Shown one piece after another: positions 13,223 through 25,439 of a DNA stretch of 64,000 nt. This stretch comes from Antennarius striatus (Eukaryota; Chordata; Actinopteri; Lophiiformes; Antennariidae), in NCBI RefSeq assembly GCF_040054535.1, contig NC_090788.1, positions 1,009,501 to 1,073,500 of the forward strand, in the 5' to 3' direction. A model generated the notes under the pieces. It was not told the DNA's origin and did not search any database. It saw nothing but the letters and a program-made list of their open reading frames with translations. The translations under genes and the position numbers were made by a program. Each line of letters begins with the position of its first letter. Position 1 is the stretch's first letter.

Positions 13223-13567
13223 AGGAGTAACTTCCGGTTTTCCGACCAGGAATGGCAGCGGAGGAAGTGGAAAAGAAGCGGAAAAGAATAAGAATTTCCT
13301 TCTCCAACAACTTGATTGGAAATCAATAATCAATACCTCCTGATGATGTGCATGTAATTGAAGCTGTTCAACTTCCTCTTCCTCTTCCTGTTCTTCCTAT
13401 CCCTGAGGAGTAACTTCCTGTTTTCCGACCGCTCCTCCGCGGGGCCAACTCGGGGTTCTTCCGTTCCACGATGTCGATGAAAACATCGAATCCGAAAACA
13501 TTCCTGGCTGCTGATTGGTCCAGAATGAAACCCGACACTGCACTCACCTCTGACACGCATTAACATT

Positions 13568-13585
13568 ACACACACACACACGCAC

Positions 13586-13635
<50 letters not shown>
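13568..13635. repeat. CA microsatellite (interrupted)
   Basis: A CA array with two CG interruptions near the left end. Confidence 0.95.
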
Positions 13636-13637
<2 letters not shown>

Positions 13638-14824
13638 CCACCCGGAACAATTTTCAATTTCCATTTCTGATTCCTGACCTGTGATAATTGGCGTTCCGGC
13701 TGACGGTGGGGGGGGGGTCACCTGCGGCCGGCGGTGAATTATTGATGGCTAATATCATTATGTAGGCGCCGCTTGTCATAACAATGGCGGCTGGCGGTGG
13801 GGGGGCCTGCGCCCCCCTTGCCCCCGGTGCAGACGGAGCCTTTAATTATTGATCGGGACTAATTGACGACAGGATTCGCGGGGCGCGCTTCACTTTTGTT
13901 CCCGCCGCCGCTCGCTCGCCCGGCTCTTTCAAGAAACACCCGCATGAGGAGGCGGGCCCTCGCCGATGACCCCCCGTGTCCGCAAATTAGCAGCGAGGAT
14001 GACCCCGCCCACCCCTCGCCCCCCACCTTCACCTCCTCGTCATCATCCACCTTTTTCTTCCCGTTTCTCTCTGAATTTAAGATTCCACCGCCCCCCCCCT
14101 GTGCTCGACAGCGACATCGCTTAATTAAGAGAGGATAACGAGTAGCCACGGCGACGGCGACGGCACGTCGGGATTGGCCGCTCGTTGTTACGCTGCTTTA
14201 ACGGACAGAAGATGGAGGTTAATGGAGTTTAATGAGGGTCAGACCCCGCCCCCTCATTTGGGTGTGATGTCAGCACCGTGACCCCGCCTTCTGACCTCTG
14301 ACAGGTGAACCTCACATGTAAACAGCAAAGCATCATGGGAAAGAGGAGCGAGAGGTCAAAAAGTTTGAAAACCAGTTTGTCCCCTCCCGTCAGTCTGTGC
14401 TCTGATTGGCTGATCGTTCCCACCTGTCTGTGATTGGCTCCTCCCCCTCGTCTCAACTGCTCCGCCTACTTTCATTACCTGTGTGTTTCTCCCTGTTAGG
14501 AAAAACACATCCAGTAAACAGGAAGTCATTCAGACGCAAAGATGGCGGTCGTCGGAGGGTGGGGCGATGCTGCAGGGGGGCGGGGCTACGTCACGTCACA
14601 CCTGATTTGGATAGTCGATGAGGTTTCTTTTCACAACAGAATTTTAAAAAATATACAAAATTTTGATTCTGAAATGATTTCCTCCAAAAGGAAGGAAGTG
14701 ATTCTGATCCAGGAAGTGTTTCCTGGAAACGGAACCGATGCTGCATTCAGGAACCCGTAGGAAAATAGGAAACCAGGTTCACTGATGGTCTGAACGCAGC
14801 GCGAGGTTCGAAACGCTGCTGCTG

Positions 14825-14826
<2 letters not shown>

Positions 14827-14897
<71 letters not shown>

Positions 14898-14984
14898 CCA
14901 TCACGTATTTCCACGTTTTCCATTAATTCCAGTCCCGGGACGACAAACACAAAAACACACATATGGGCTTTTTCCTAAGTGGAT

Positions 14985-15066
<82 letters not shown>

Positions 15067-15312
15067 GACCTCCTGCTGGCCTCTATGGAATAGCCATGTC
15101 ACCATCAAGAGGAGTCGGGGCCCTAATCTGCTTTTTGGGGCCCCGCCACAAACACTCATTTGCATAATCGGGGCGACAAGTGTGGCGAGGGTGAAAGAAC
15201 GAAGTGGGGGGGTAAGAAGGGGGGGCGAAAAGGAACGGATGAAAGAAAGAGAGGTGAGGGCGAGCAGGTCGGATGGAGACGAGGGAGGAAAGAGGGATGA
15301 AGGAGGAAGTAA

Positions 15313-15378
<66 letters not shown>

Positions 15379-15472
15379 TATTGGTTATGACAGTCACACC
15401 TGCTCCTGACTGCTCTTCCTCACCTCCTCCTCCTCCTCTTCTTGTTTGCCATCAGGAGACGTTAAACACCAG

Positions 15473-15517
<45 letters not shown>
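14827..15517. repeat. Cluster of four long GT/CA arrays
   Basis: GT (14827-14897), CA (14985-15064), GT (15315-15377) and GT (15474-15517) arrays lie within 700 bp. The first and second are in opposite orientation, 87 bases apart, so a single strand could pair over about 70 bases. Confidence 0.95.
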
Positions 15518-15518
<1 letters not shown>

Positions 15519-17756
15519 CCCATCCCATAACCTGCATCCTTACAAACAGGAAGTAGTTAGCACTTAGCAGTTAGCATTTTCAATCTGCTTTATCAACATT
15601 TTTTTATCCTTCCTCCTCCTCTCACTCATGCAGATGAATTCAGTTAAATACCCTCCCCCCTCCTCATTTGCATAGGATGCACGTCCCCCGTTGGTCCGTC
15701 CGTCGCCGTGCCGACGGCGGGTTCAGGACCCCAGCCGAGGCCCGCATGCAGAATGGGGAGGAACAGGCACTTCCATGGTCGCCTAATTGAGGGCCCTTTA
15801 AAATTCCCACTGAGGACCAATCAGGGTTTTCATCTGGGGCCACGCGGGGGCGGGCAGGGGCCAGCGGGGGCCCCTCAAATAGAGGGCAGCGACAAGACGC
15901 CCCGAGCGCCGCCGAATAAATCTGCACAAGGACACATATTTATGTAAAGACGCTAACGCGCTCCATGGGCTCCTGGGGGCGGCGCCCACACGGCAGGGGG
16001 CGGAGCCAGGAGGCGGAGTCAGTCTGAAGGTGATGGGTCGAGTGGGATTTAATGTCTTCCCTATGTCGAACCAGGTTGTCTAGGATCCTCCCACCAGCAA
16101 ACATGTGATGAACCGATGACCAATCCAGGCTGGACCCCACCTGGGATAAGCTCCGCCCCCTTGGCTCCTCGTCTAAACTCATATTTAAAGTGAAATCCTA
16201 TTGGTTAAAGAAACAGGAATAAAAATTTAGTTCCTCCCATATCGTAAACAAGTTTTACAGACGACCTTGAAGGCCACAGAAGAGTTTTCACCTTATATGG
16301 TCGATGTGGACACATATGGTCACCATGGAAACGGGGACGCCTCCTCTTGATGGAATGCATTTCAAACACGACTTGTAAAAAGAAGCTAATTTTGATGCTA
16401 AAACTGGCTTTAGGGTATTAGCAGGGTGTCAGCAAGATGCTAGCAGGATGCTAGCAGGATGCTAACTGGCATTAAATGAACCAAATCCCACTAAATGTCA
16501 AAGACGGACCAGGAACCTTCAGATTCTGGATCCAGGTGGGCGGGATCTCGTCTCTGTTTAAGCTAATCTGTAACTCTGCCCATTTCCATCTGTTAGCTTA
16601 ATGCTAATCGCTACTTCTCCTGGTTCCCCGGTGTTGCTTCTTGAGGAACCGCTGATCAACGCCGAGCTCTTTGTATGCGTAGAGATCTTCCAATCTGCAT
16701 CGGAGCCGCGGCGCCGCGGCGGCTCCATCAGGAGCGATTGGCGTACGCTAACATAATATTTGCTGCGCGGCGCTCCAGACTTGATGCGTCCTAACAAGCG
16801 CATGCATATTGCATCACCTCGACACATGTTTTCAGTGAATATCTCTTTTATGCATTACTGTAAATCCTCCAGAGCTCCCGGCGCAACGCGGCGCTTCCAG
16901 CGCAGAACGCGGACAACGAACGGCGCTCCGCGGAAAACACGGAAGCTTTTAACGCTGATAGGAAACAACGAGGGAGTCGTCGGTGAGGGGGGAGGGCCTC
17001 CCCCAGGCCGGAGGAAAAGGGAAAGGAAGAAAGGTTTGAGGAGCTGGATTCAGACATTCCTGGTCCCCAGAGGAGGACCTACCTTTAGCATGTTAGCATT
17101 AGCTTTGACATTCCGATATGACTTCATCTTCAGTCCAGACAAGAGGATCCACAGTTTCATTTTATTGTTCTACTTCCTGTTAAACAGGAAGAGGAAGTCG
17201 TTGAACCCCCATTTTTGATCAGGAGGTGGTGGCGGTGGTGGATGCGATGGCTGGGCGTCACCTTCCACATTCGTTTTAAAGGCGACAAAGTGAAATCATA
17301 CATTTAAAAATCTTATTTTTTTATCAGCCGATCTGCTGGTTGGACGTTCATCTTTCCTCGCGCATGATTGGTTGCATTGATTTTGGCTCCTCCCACATGT
17401 AAACACAGGTAATCCAGGATCCGTCGGTGGTAAAAAAAAGTTGCACTCGGGGGTGAGGGAGGCAGGCGTGGATGGGTGAGTTAGTGGGTATATGTGTGTT
17501 ACATGAGGGGGGGGCGGTACTGGGTAGTTGGGGGAGGGGGGGTGTTTCCCCAACGGGACGCATTAACAAGCCCATCCAGTTAAATGTAGCCCCTGCATTA
17601 CCTAATGTACCGGCCCCGCTCCAGCAGGAGGAGACAGCAGCATCCATTATTGATCAGATGGAGCTGCCTCTGAAGCCGGGTGGAGGGATGAAGATGGAGG
17701 GAGGAAGAGGAGGAGGAGGAGGGGGGGGAAGAGGAGGGAGATTTGTTGTCAAAGCC

Positions 17757-17914
17757 TGATGATGATGATGATGATGATGATGATGAGGCTCCAATCCTCT
17801 CACTTCCTGTTTGAGCCCTTCCTCCTTCATCCGTCTCTTTCAAAGACGGTTTGTCAACGCCATTCCCGCTGATGGAGCTTCATCATCATCATCGTCACCA
17901 TCATCATCATCATC

Positions 17915-17946
<32 letters not shown>

Positions 17947-18027
17947 CATCATGCTGATGTTCCCCTTTCATCCATCCATCGTCCGATTATTCCCTCACTC
18001 CATCATCATCATCATCATCATCATCCC
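17757..18027. repeat. GAT and CAT arrays in opposite orientation
   Basis: A GAT array (17757-17786) is followed by CAT arrays (17880-17953 and 18001-18027). The polyhistidine open frame over the second is an artefact. Confidence 0.95.
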
Positions 18028-18400
18028 TTCCTGCCCTCCCTGGTGGGTTCGGCTGTGGGGGGAATTTGAATTTCACAGAAAGTCATGGGGGGGTTGGTAG
18101 GGTGTGTTGGGGGGGTGTTACGGGGGGGTTCCGTCTCTTTCCTGTTTGTGTTTCGGTCTCCTGAGTCGTTTTTTTTTTTAGAACCAAACCCGTTGAAGAT
18201 CCTGGGCTTCGCCGTCAGCCGGTCGGATTCCGGTTGGATTCCGGTCGGATTCCGATCGGTCTTCAGGCCATAATTGAATCACACTCGATATGTTTGTCTA
18301 AACGTGTCGGACCGCCTCCGTTACCCACAAGGCTTCACTTCTAAAGCGCGTCCTCTGATTTGTTTCTGTTCTCACCGCCTCAAACTGGTGTTGGACACGT

Positions 18401-18402
<2 letters not shown>

Positions 18403-18478
<76 letters not shown>

Positions 18479-18700
18479 TTCTTAATGAGGTCTTTCCAGA
18501 GGTGTTCTCCTCCCTGCAGGTAGGGGGCAGCGTTATCCAATCCGTGTCAGGTTCTGTGTCGGTTCTGTTTTGGCTCCGCCTCCTCGCTGCTCGTCCGTCG
18601 TATCGATCACCACCTGGAGTCGGATGACGGTCGGACGTTTGGCCTCAAAGAACAATTAATTGTGCATGTGATCGATGTTCATCCACAAATCAATACCCGG

Positions 18701-18780
<80 letters not shown>
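18403..18780. repeat. CA array and GT array, inverted
   Basis: CA (18403-18474) and GT (18702-18780) arrays flank about 230 bp of unique DNA, forming a potential long inverted repeat. Confidence 0.95.
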
Positions 18781-18783
<3 letters not shown>

Positions 18784-19433
18784 CTTTCTTGTTTGCTTGA
18801 TCTTTGTTTCTTTGTGTTTCTTTGAAGGCGATTATTTTGTCAGCATCTAAACAAAATTTAAAAAAAAAAGAATTTATTAATTTTAATTTTATTTTTATTT
18901 AAATTTTTTAATCCAGAAAACTTATTTTCTGTTTCTTAAATGACAGAAAAAAAATGCTTTTGGATTTAAAATCAGAACCAACGTTCTGCAGTCGAACTGG
19001 ATTCTGTTCCGATCCGAATCAGATCTGGTCAGATCTGAATGTCACCTGTTGATGAACGATAGCCCCGCCCACTGATCACCGCCATGTCAACGAGCTGATC
19101 GGCGATATTTGGAGAACACGTCACGACTCATCACGGTGTGTGATGACAACCTGGAACCTCAGGGTGGGGTCATCAGGAGGAGGAAGAGGACGAGGAAGAG
19201 GAAGACGTCCAGCTGAGCTTCCTCATCAAAAAGTAAACAGGAAGTGAACCCAGGACGCCTCTCGTCGAGAACGACCCCCCCTCCAACATCACTGATGAAG
19301 ATGTTCCTCTTCCTCTTCTGAAAGGCGTGACGAGCGACATGTCTTGTGGTCTGAGCCCCGGTGCATGCTGGGAGATCTGCAGGCGAGACACAGGTGAGTG
19401 AAATATTCATGAGATGCAGCGAGGTGGTTTTTC

Positions 19434-19488
19434 CTCTTGTGTGTGTGTGTCTGTGTGTGTGTGTGTGTGCGTTTGCGTGTGTGTGTGT

Positions 19489-19524
<36 letters not shown>
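19434..19524. repeat. GT microsatellite (interrupted)
   Basis: GT array with ct, cg and tt interruptions in its left half. Confidence 0.9.
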
Positions 19525-19525
<1 letters not shown>

Positions 19526-19762
19526 GTTGCTTCACCCTTTTTAAACTTTATATATTCACTTTCTCGTAAAAACAAACATTAATTTCCTTAAGTCCTGTTA
19601 CCGGTGGGTGGCTCCGCCCACTCTACCTGACTCCGCCCACCTGGGCGTGACCTTTTCTCTATTTTTCCCGCTTATTTCGGCTGTTTTCAGACTTTTATTT
19701 TGACGGGACGCGAACAAAATTTCCATTTTTGGAACGAACGTTTTTTCACTGCAAATAAAGAA

Positions 19763-19830
19763 AGAAAAGAGACAAAGAGGAGGAAGAGGAGGAAGAGGAG
19801 GAGGAAGAGGAGGAGGAAGAGGAGGTGGAA

Positions 19831-19862
<32 letters not shown>

Positions 19863-19866
19863 GGAA

Positions 19867-19897
<31 letters not shown>

Positions 19898-19918
19898 TGG
19901 AGGAGGAAGAGGAGGAGT

Positions 19919-19949
<31 letters not shown>

Positions 19950-20100
19950 GGGAGAGGAGGTGGAGGAGGAGGAGGAGGAGGAAGAGGAAGAGGAGGAGGG
20001 GGTGGAGGAAGAGGAGGAGGAAGAGGACGAGGAGGACGAGGAGGAGGAGGAAGAGGAGGAGGAGGCGGAGGAGGAGGAGGAGGAAGAGGAGGAGGAGGCC
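19763..20100. repeat. Homopurine GAG/GAA tract (about 335 bp)
   Basis: Nearly pure purine on the plus strand, built from gaggaa and gaggag units with rare t or c. It gives spurious Arg/Lys-, Glu- and Ser-rich open frames in different frames. Confidence 0.95.
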
Positions 20101-20222
20101 CACCACACTCGGCTCCAGGAAAGACTGCAATTAATAATTTACATCACCCGTCACTGTTCGCTCCACTGGACCACTCAACAAACAGCAGCTGCAATTTAAG
20201 GCCAAAACACACACATGCAAGG

Positions 20223-20225
<3 letters not shown>

Positions 20226-20281
<56 letters not shown>
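20226..20281. repeat. CA microsatellite
   Basis: Pure CA array of about 28 units. Confidence 0.95.
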
Positions 20282-20284
<3 letters not shown>

Positions 20285-20829
20285 ATGCATGCATGCAATC
20301 AGCTGCATTAACACACGAACACACTTTTTCTCATGCAACACACCCGACCCCCCCCCCCCCAACAACGGGGGTGGGGGGTCGGGTGGGGGGATCAAGCGGC
20401 GCCGTCCGACGGGTCGGATCCCGGCCGGGACCTCCAGGAGGCCGCCCGCCGTCCCGCCTTTTGTCTCCGCGGCGACCATGTTAAATTAATGCAGCGTGTG
20501 TCGCTGTTAGCTAGCCAGCTAGCGCCCGCTGCTAAATATTTGATATGTTTCCCATCCCTGGGAGAAACCCCCCCCCCACAAGCTTTGGATCAGACCTGTT
20601 GGGGGCGGGGGGTGGGGTTGTTAAATTCACCACAATTGTTTTTTTTCAGGGGGGGGTGTCGCCGTACAGATTCAATAATTTAAACGACATTACGCCGACG
20701 ACGCTCCGCTTTCCCAACGATGACTCATCATATTTCCCACAAGCATGACTCGTCGTTTCAGAAAGACGTGTCGGTTAAATCCGAAAGAGGACTTCACTGG
20801 AAATGGAAAACGTTAAAAGTCTTTTATCT

Positions 20830-20892
20830 TCCGAAACGTGACATCAAAGCCGGGTCGACGTGACGTCATCGGCTTTGATGTCACGCTCCGGA
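20830..20892. repeat. Long hairpin-forming inverted repeat with a CRE in the loop
   Basis: The arms at 20837-20852 (cgtgacatcaaagccg) and 20870-20885 are perfect reverse complements. With two mismatches they extend to 23 bases each (20830-20852 and 20870-20892). The 17-base loop contains tgacgtca. It is not part of any listed tandem. Confidence 0.85.
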
Positions 20893-21099
20893 CACCTCCG
20901 TGAACGGCTGCCCGGGAGTGAAGGCGACGCGTTCGCCGTAGCGTGTGGCCTTAGGCGTCGTTAGAATAATCCGAAATTTAAATACAAATTTGAATTTCCG
21001 CAGCGACGTCGGGAGCAATCAGACATCGAGACGAGGTCAGCGAGACGCGAGGAAACCCGAGTGGAAAACATTTCAATTTCACACCTCAGGTGTCCTAAC

Positions 21100-21201
<102 letters not shown>

Positions 21202-21734
21202 TGCAGTCACTCACCGCTGCTTTCCGATTGGATAACCCGATGCCACACCTGAGCCTAAACTTCCAGTTATACTTTCTCGGAAAACTACGCTACTGGAATT
21301 TTGTCGAGAGTTCGGAATTCCAATGATAGCAAATGTTAACGTGAAAAATGGAGCTAGCGTTAGCTTTAGCATTAGCATGATGGACTCTGAACTTGCCACA
21401 CACTGTAAGTGTGTTTTAACTTGGATTCGACCAATCAGAAGTTGTCTTTTATGCCCAGGTTGGTTTGATCTGAGACCAGGTGATCCGGTGCATTGATGAA
21501 GACGATGATGAAGAAGATGATGGTGGTGTTTTTAGATGTAAAACAGAGGCTAATAATAGCATCGGGTGTGAAACCAGACGAGCCTTTAATCCTGCGTGTT
21601 TGACCCGAGGCGATGAGCGTCTGAACGCCGCCGCCGCCGCCGTGTTGTGTGACGGGTTGTTTCATCCATCGGATCCTTTGATCCTGGGCGGATTTAAAGC
21701 GATAGAGCAGAGAGAGGAGGAGAGCTGAGCGGCG

Positions 21735-21854
21735 GACTCCTCTTCCTCGCGTCAGACTCCTCTTCCTCGCGTCAGACTCCTCTTCCTCGCGTCAGACTCC
21801 TCTTCCTCGCGTCAGACTCCTCTTCCTCGCGTCAGACTCCTCTTCCTCGCGCCA
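21735..21854. repeat. 20-bp minisatellite, 6 copies
   Basis: The unit gactcctcttcctcgcgtca repeats essentially without change; the last copy ends gccag. Confidence 0.95.
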
Positions 21855-22101
21855 GTTCGTCTTCAACGGAGGGAGGAAGGGTTAACACGGTTGTTGGTGT
21901 GTTTCGGTTGTCAGGGTGACCTGCAGGAGGCGCTGTGGGAGAATTCCACGCTCTGGGATTTGTTGTCGGTTGTTTTCGAGCAGTTGATTCTGGTTCAGTG
22001 GATATGCTACATGTTGCTAAGTAGTTAGCATGCCCTTATTTGGTTTTGTTGTAGAATCAGGATCTCTGACTCAACGAAGTAAGACATGATGTGTTAAAAC
22101 A

Positions 22102-22340
22102 GTCCAGGTTCACACAGTGAAACAGTCCAGGTTCACACAGTGAAACAGTCCAGGTTCACACAGTGAAACAGTCCAGGTTCACACAGTGAAACAGTCCAGG
22201 TTCACACAGTGAAACAGTCCAGGTTCACACAGTGAAACAGTCCAGGTTCACACAGTGAAACAGTCCAGGTTCACACAGTGAAACAGTCCAGGTTCACACA
22301 GTGAAACAGTCCAGGTTCACACAGTGAAACAGTCCAGGTG
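22102..22340. repeat. 23-bp minisatellite, 10 copies
   Basis: Same unit and orientation as at 2707-2867. Ten copies are identical, followed by a partial gtccaggt. Confidence 0.95.
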
Positions 22341-22443
22341 TCTCTGGTGCAGGTGTGGCGTGGAGCTGGAGGAGGAAGAGGAGGACGACCTTCCTCTTCC
22401 TCCTCATGTGGCGACTCTCATCTTGAGCTCACAGCCCTGACAG

Positions 22444-22473
22444 GGGGCCCCTGACATCGGTGTCAGGGGCCCC
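22444..22473. repeat. Perfect 13-bp inverted repeat with a 4-base loop
   Basis: ggggcccctgaca, tcgg, tgtcaggggcccc: a perfect stem of 13 pairs with a tetraloop. No T-run follows and no gene is adjacent. Confidence 0.9.
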
Positions 22474-25220
22474 GTACCGGGTCGGCCCTTCTGGCCTCAT
22501 CAATATTGTAAACTGGTACTTAGTGGACAAAAGACGAGGGGGGGGCACCTGGGGCGGCTACACGCTTCTGGCGTGTGTGTATGTCTGCCTCTAGGCGTGG
22601 GGGGGTTGTGGGGGCTCTCCAGAACCTGGATCCAGCGGTGTCGGGCCGTGGCGGCAGTGGGCGGAGTCAGACGGCGTCTGAGTGGAGGTGTTCAACCCCC
22701 CCCCCCAGCGTGTCCAAAGCATCGGCTCAGTTAACAAAATCAATAGGGCTGCGTGTGTGTGAATGTGTCGTGAGGGGTGTGAGTGTGTGTGTGGGGGGGC
22801 ATGAGTGTGTGTGTGTGTGGGGGGGGGGCATGAGTGTGTGTGTGTGGGGTGGGGGGGCAGGTGAGACAGTCGCTCCCATGGCGGGACGTCCCTTTTCCCT
22901 CACATCAATTATTGAGGCGTCAGGACACGCTGAGAGCTGGGGGGGGGTGTCGGGGGGGGTCATAGGTCAGCGTTCACCCCCCCTCACCCTTCTCTTCCTC
23001 CTTCACCTCCACCTTCATCCAGGAGCTCCAGCGGGGGTCACATTTGGGTGTTTTAGGCGCTGAAGTGAAGGTTAAAGGTCACCTGATGGCAGGGGGCGGG
23101 GCCGGAGGCCAGAGGCTCCGCCCACCCCTCAGGTCAAACAACCTGCACGCAGGAGAACCTGAAGATCCTGCTGAGGCCCCCCCCCCACTACATTAAAGGT
23201 ACGGCGTGTTAGCGGGGTGGGGGCCCCAGTAGCAGGTGGGGGGGGGCTTGTCTGGGTTGAGGCCTCATCAAATATTGAGGGGCGAGTGTCCCTTCCAGGA
23301 GCTGCTCGCTCGCCCGCTCTCTCTCTTTGGTGGGGGGGTGGTGAGGGGGGAGGGGCGGGGGGGGCACATTAATATTTCAGACTGCAATCTCCTGCTTGAC
23401 AAACTCTCCCACGTGATTGGGTAAAAAGCCGAGCAAGCATCAGCCTCACCCCCCCCCCACATACCCCCCCGACCCCCCCTCGTAGACTCGCTCGCCCTTC
23501 CTCTCACCCGCTTTTTAACCAAATCTGAGTTCGCCGTTTGGCAATGAAGAGGGGGTGTAATTAATTACGGCCAATGATTTCACCCCCCCCTTCCCCACCA
23601 CCCCTCGCCTGGGTGAGGCCCACAGGGGCCCCCCCACGCCTGTGGGTCCCGCCGAATGAAGTGGCATCCATTTTTTATGAAGAGCAGGTTATCCTATTTA
23701 GTCAGATTAAAACAGGCGAAGAGGAGAGAAAATAGAGCCTCCTCTTCCTCCTCTTCATCACCCCCCCACCACAACCCCCCCACTTCACCGTCTGCTTTAC
23801 TTAACTCTTCACTCAAAAACAACCCCCCCCCACTCCTTCCACCCACCCATTAACCTGGTTATGGGTTCAGAGTGCTTTCCTGACCCTCTGCCAGGTGTGG
23901 CATCACCTTCATCCTCCTCCTCCTCCTCCTCCTCCTCCTCCTCCTCCTCCTCCTCCTCCTCCTCCTCATCATCATCATCTTCCTCTTCATCATCCTCTTC
24001 CTCCTTTCACCCCCTCTTCATTTCTTCTTCTCCGTTTCAAACTCAATCTTTTCAAGGCGACAAAACGTTTAGAGTTATTTCTTCTGACTGTTCTTGTTCC
24101 CGTTTGATCCACTCTCCTTTTCCTGGCCACGCCCCCTTGATCACGGTCACATGATCATTTTTATTCGCTCACATTCCAGAACAAAACATTTCTTTAAAAA
24201 TCGGTTTTGCTTTTCTAACGGGTGATCATTTGGCTCCACCCACTGAGTTTTCCGCAGCCAATCACATCGTTCCTGCTCTTTCACTTCCTGCTTTCATCAG
24301 TGTTTTGATTTTCGCCAGAGGGTGGGGTGGGGGGGTTAGATGGGGGGGTCTACTTTCCTCTCACGCTAATTGAAACGAACCTCCTGCCGTATTAAATGAC
24401 GCTCCGGCTGCTGCGCCTGACTCCAGCCGAGGATTCTGGGTAAAAGCTTAAAGGCCAGCTGCCATGATAGCTTAGCCTCCGCTGGGCGGTGGAGGTGTGA
24501 GGAATGAAAAATATATAAAAAATTATATAAAAGAAACATAAAAAATATATTAAAAGTATATAAAAATATATAAAAATATATAAAATATATAAAATATATA
24601 AAATATATACGATAAAGGAGACGTTTTCTCCTGCCCCTCTTCCTCCTCCTCTTCCTCCTCCTCTTCCTCCTCTACATGTTAGTTTTCACGTTCCATCAGC
24701 TCTTCCATGTTTCAGTTCTTTCTGCCTCTTCCTGCTTCACTGAACAGACTCCTCCCACAGGGGGCGGGGCCAGTCGCAGGAGGAAGAGGAGGAGGGCCTG
24801 GAGGAGGAAGACGACCACAGGATGGATGAAAGTCAGCTGAAACATGAATCTGATCTTATAGTCAGGTGACCGGGGCCTGGGCTCTGACTGGGGGCCACCC
24901 GGGTCCTGTTGGGGCCAGCCGGGCCCCCGTTGACTCGTGCTCGCCGTCCCTCCCTCTGGGCGTGTCCTGTAAAGCGCCGCCGTTAGCGAACCAGTGGTGT
25001 GTGTGAATCTGTGTGTTCCTGCATCTTCTGCATGGCTGGACTCCATCCCTCTCCGCCCGTCGGCCCCCCCGCCTCCCGCCATCCATCCCTCCCATGTGAC
25101 CCCTGGAAGGGGAGGGTCACATGACCCATGGGCGACCGGTTGTCACAACGATAGCGATAACAGTGATCCAGAAGCTGCATCGTATCGAGGAACGCTTCGC
25201 TTAGACGTCATCTAAGCTGC
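22474..25220. other. Intergenic DNA rich in G/C homopolymers
   Basis: Many runs of 7-10 G or C (22.6-23.9 kb), a TCC array (23910-23966), an AT-rich TATAAA-type stretch (24508-24612) and CNE-like patches at 23380-23430 (cacattaatatttcagactg). No gene was recognised. Confidence 0.4.
23907..23966. repeat. TCC trinucleotide array
   Basis: About 20 TCC units, grading into TCA/TTCC sequence to about 24005. Source of the polyserine open frame. Confidence 0.95.
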
Positions 25221-25224
25221 TGTA

Positions 25225-25380
25225 GTAACAAACAAACAAACAAACAAACACATGAACACAAACAAACATAAACAAACAAACACATAAACACACAAACAAC
25301 CAAAAACACAAACAAACACAACAAGCAAACAAACACATAAACACACAAACAAAAAAACAAAGAAACACACAAACAAACAC
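25225..25380. repeat. AAAC-type low-complexity array
   Basis: Degenerate aaac and acac tetranucleotides. Confidence 0.9.
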
Positions 25381-25439
25381 GGTCAGTTGCCTCATCTGAT
25401 CCCGTCTAGTTTATGCTGTTCACTGAACCAAAGAGTACA

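Larger units (their letters stand above)
13223..17756. other. Intergenic DNA with microsatellites and several CNE-like islands
   Basis: CA/GT arrays are listed separately. Unique islands with AT-rich homeodomain or octamer motifs inside GC-rich DNA lie at 13735-13870 (taattattgatcggg), 15110-15190 (acactcatttgcataatcgg), 15660-15950 and 16640-16880 (gcatgcatattgcatcacct). No exon was recognised. Confidence 0.4.

Noticed and set aside
16040-16160. Resemblance to the 3' end of a fish LINE (cacctgggataagctccgcc)
   Set aside because: Only a short degenerate match and no coding remnant; not enough to call an element.
19687-20134. Long Leu-, Arg-, Ser- and Glu-rich open frames on both strands
   Set aside because: All come from one homopurine tract; several frames open at once is a sign of low complexity, not coding.
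22102-22340. Possible CRISPR array (also 52355-52571 and 25440-26215)
   Set aside because: Units are directly adjacent with no unique spacers; the genome is vertebrate.
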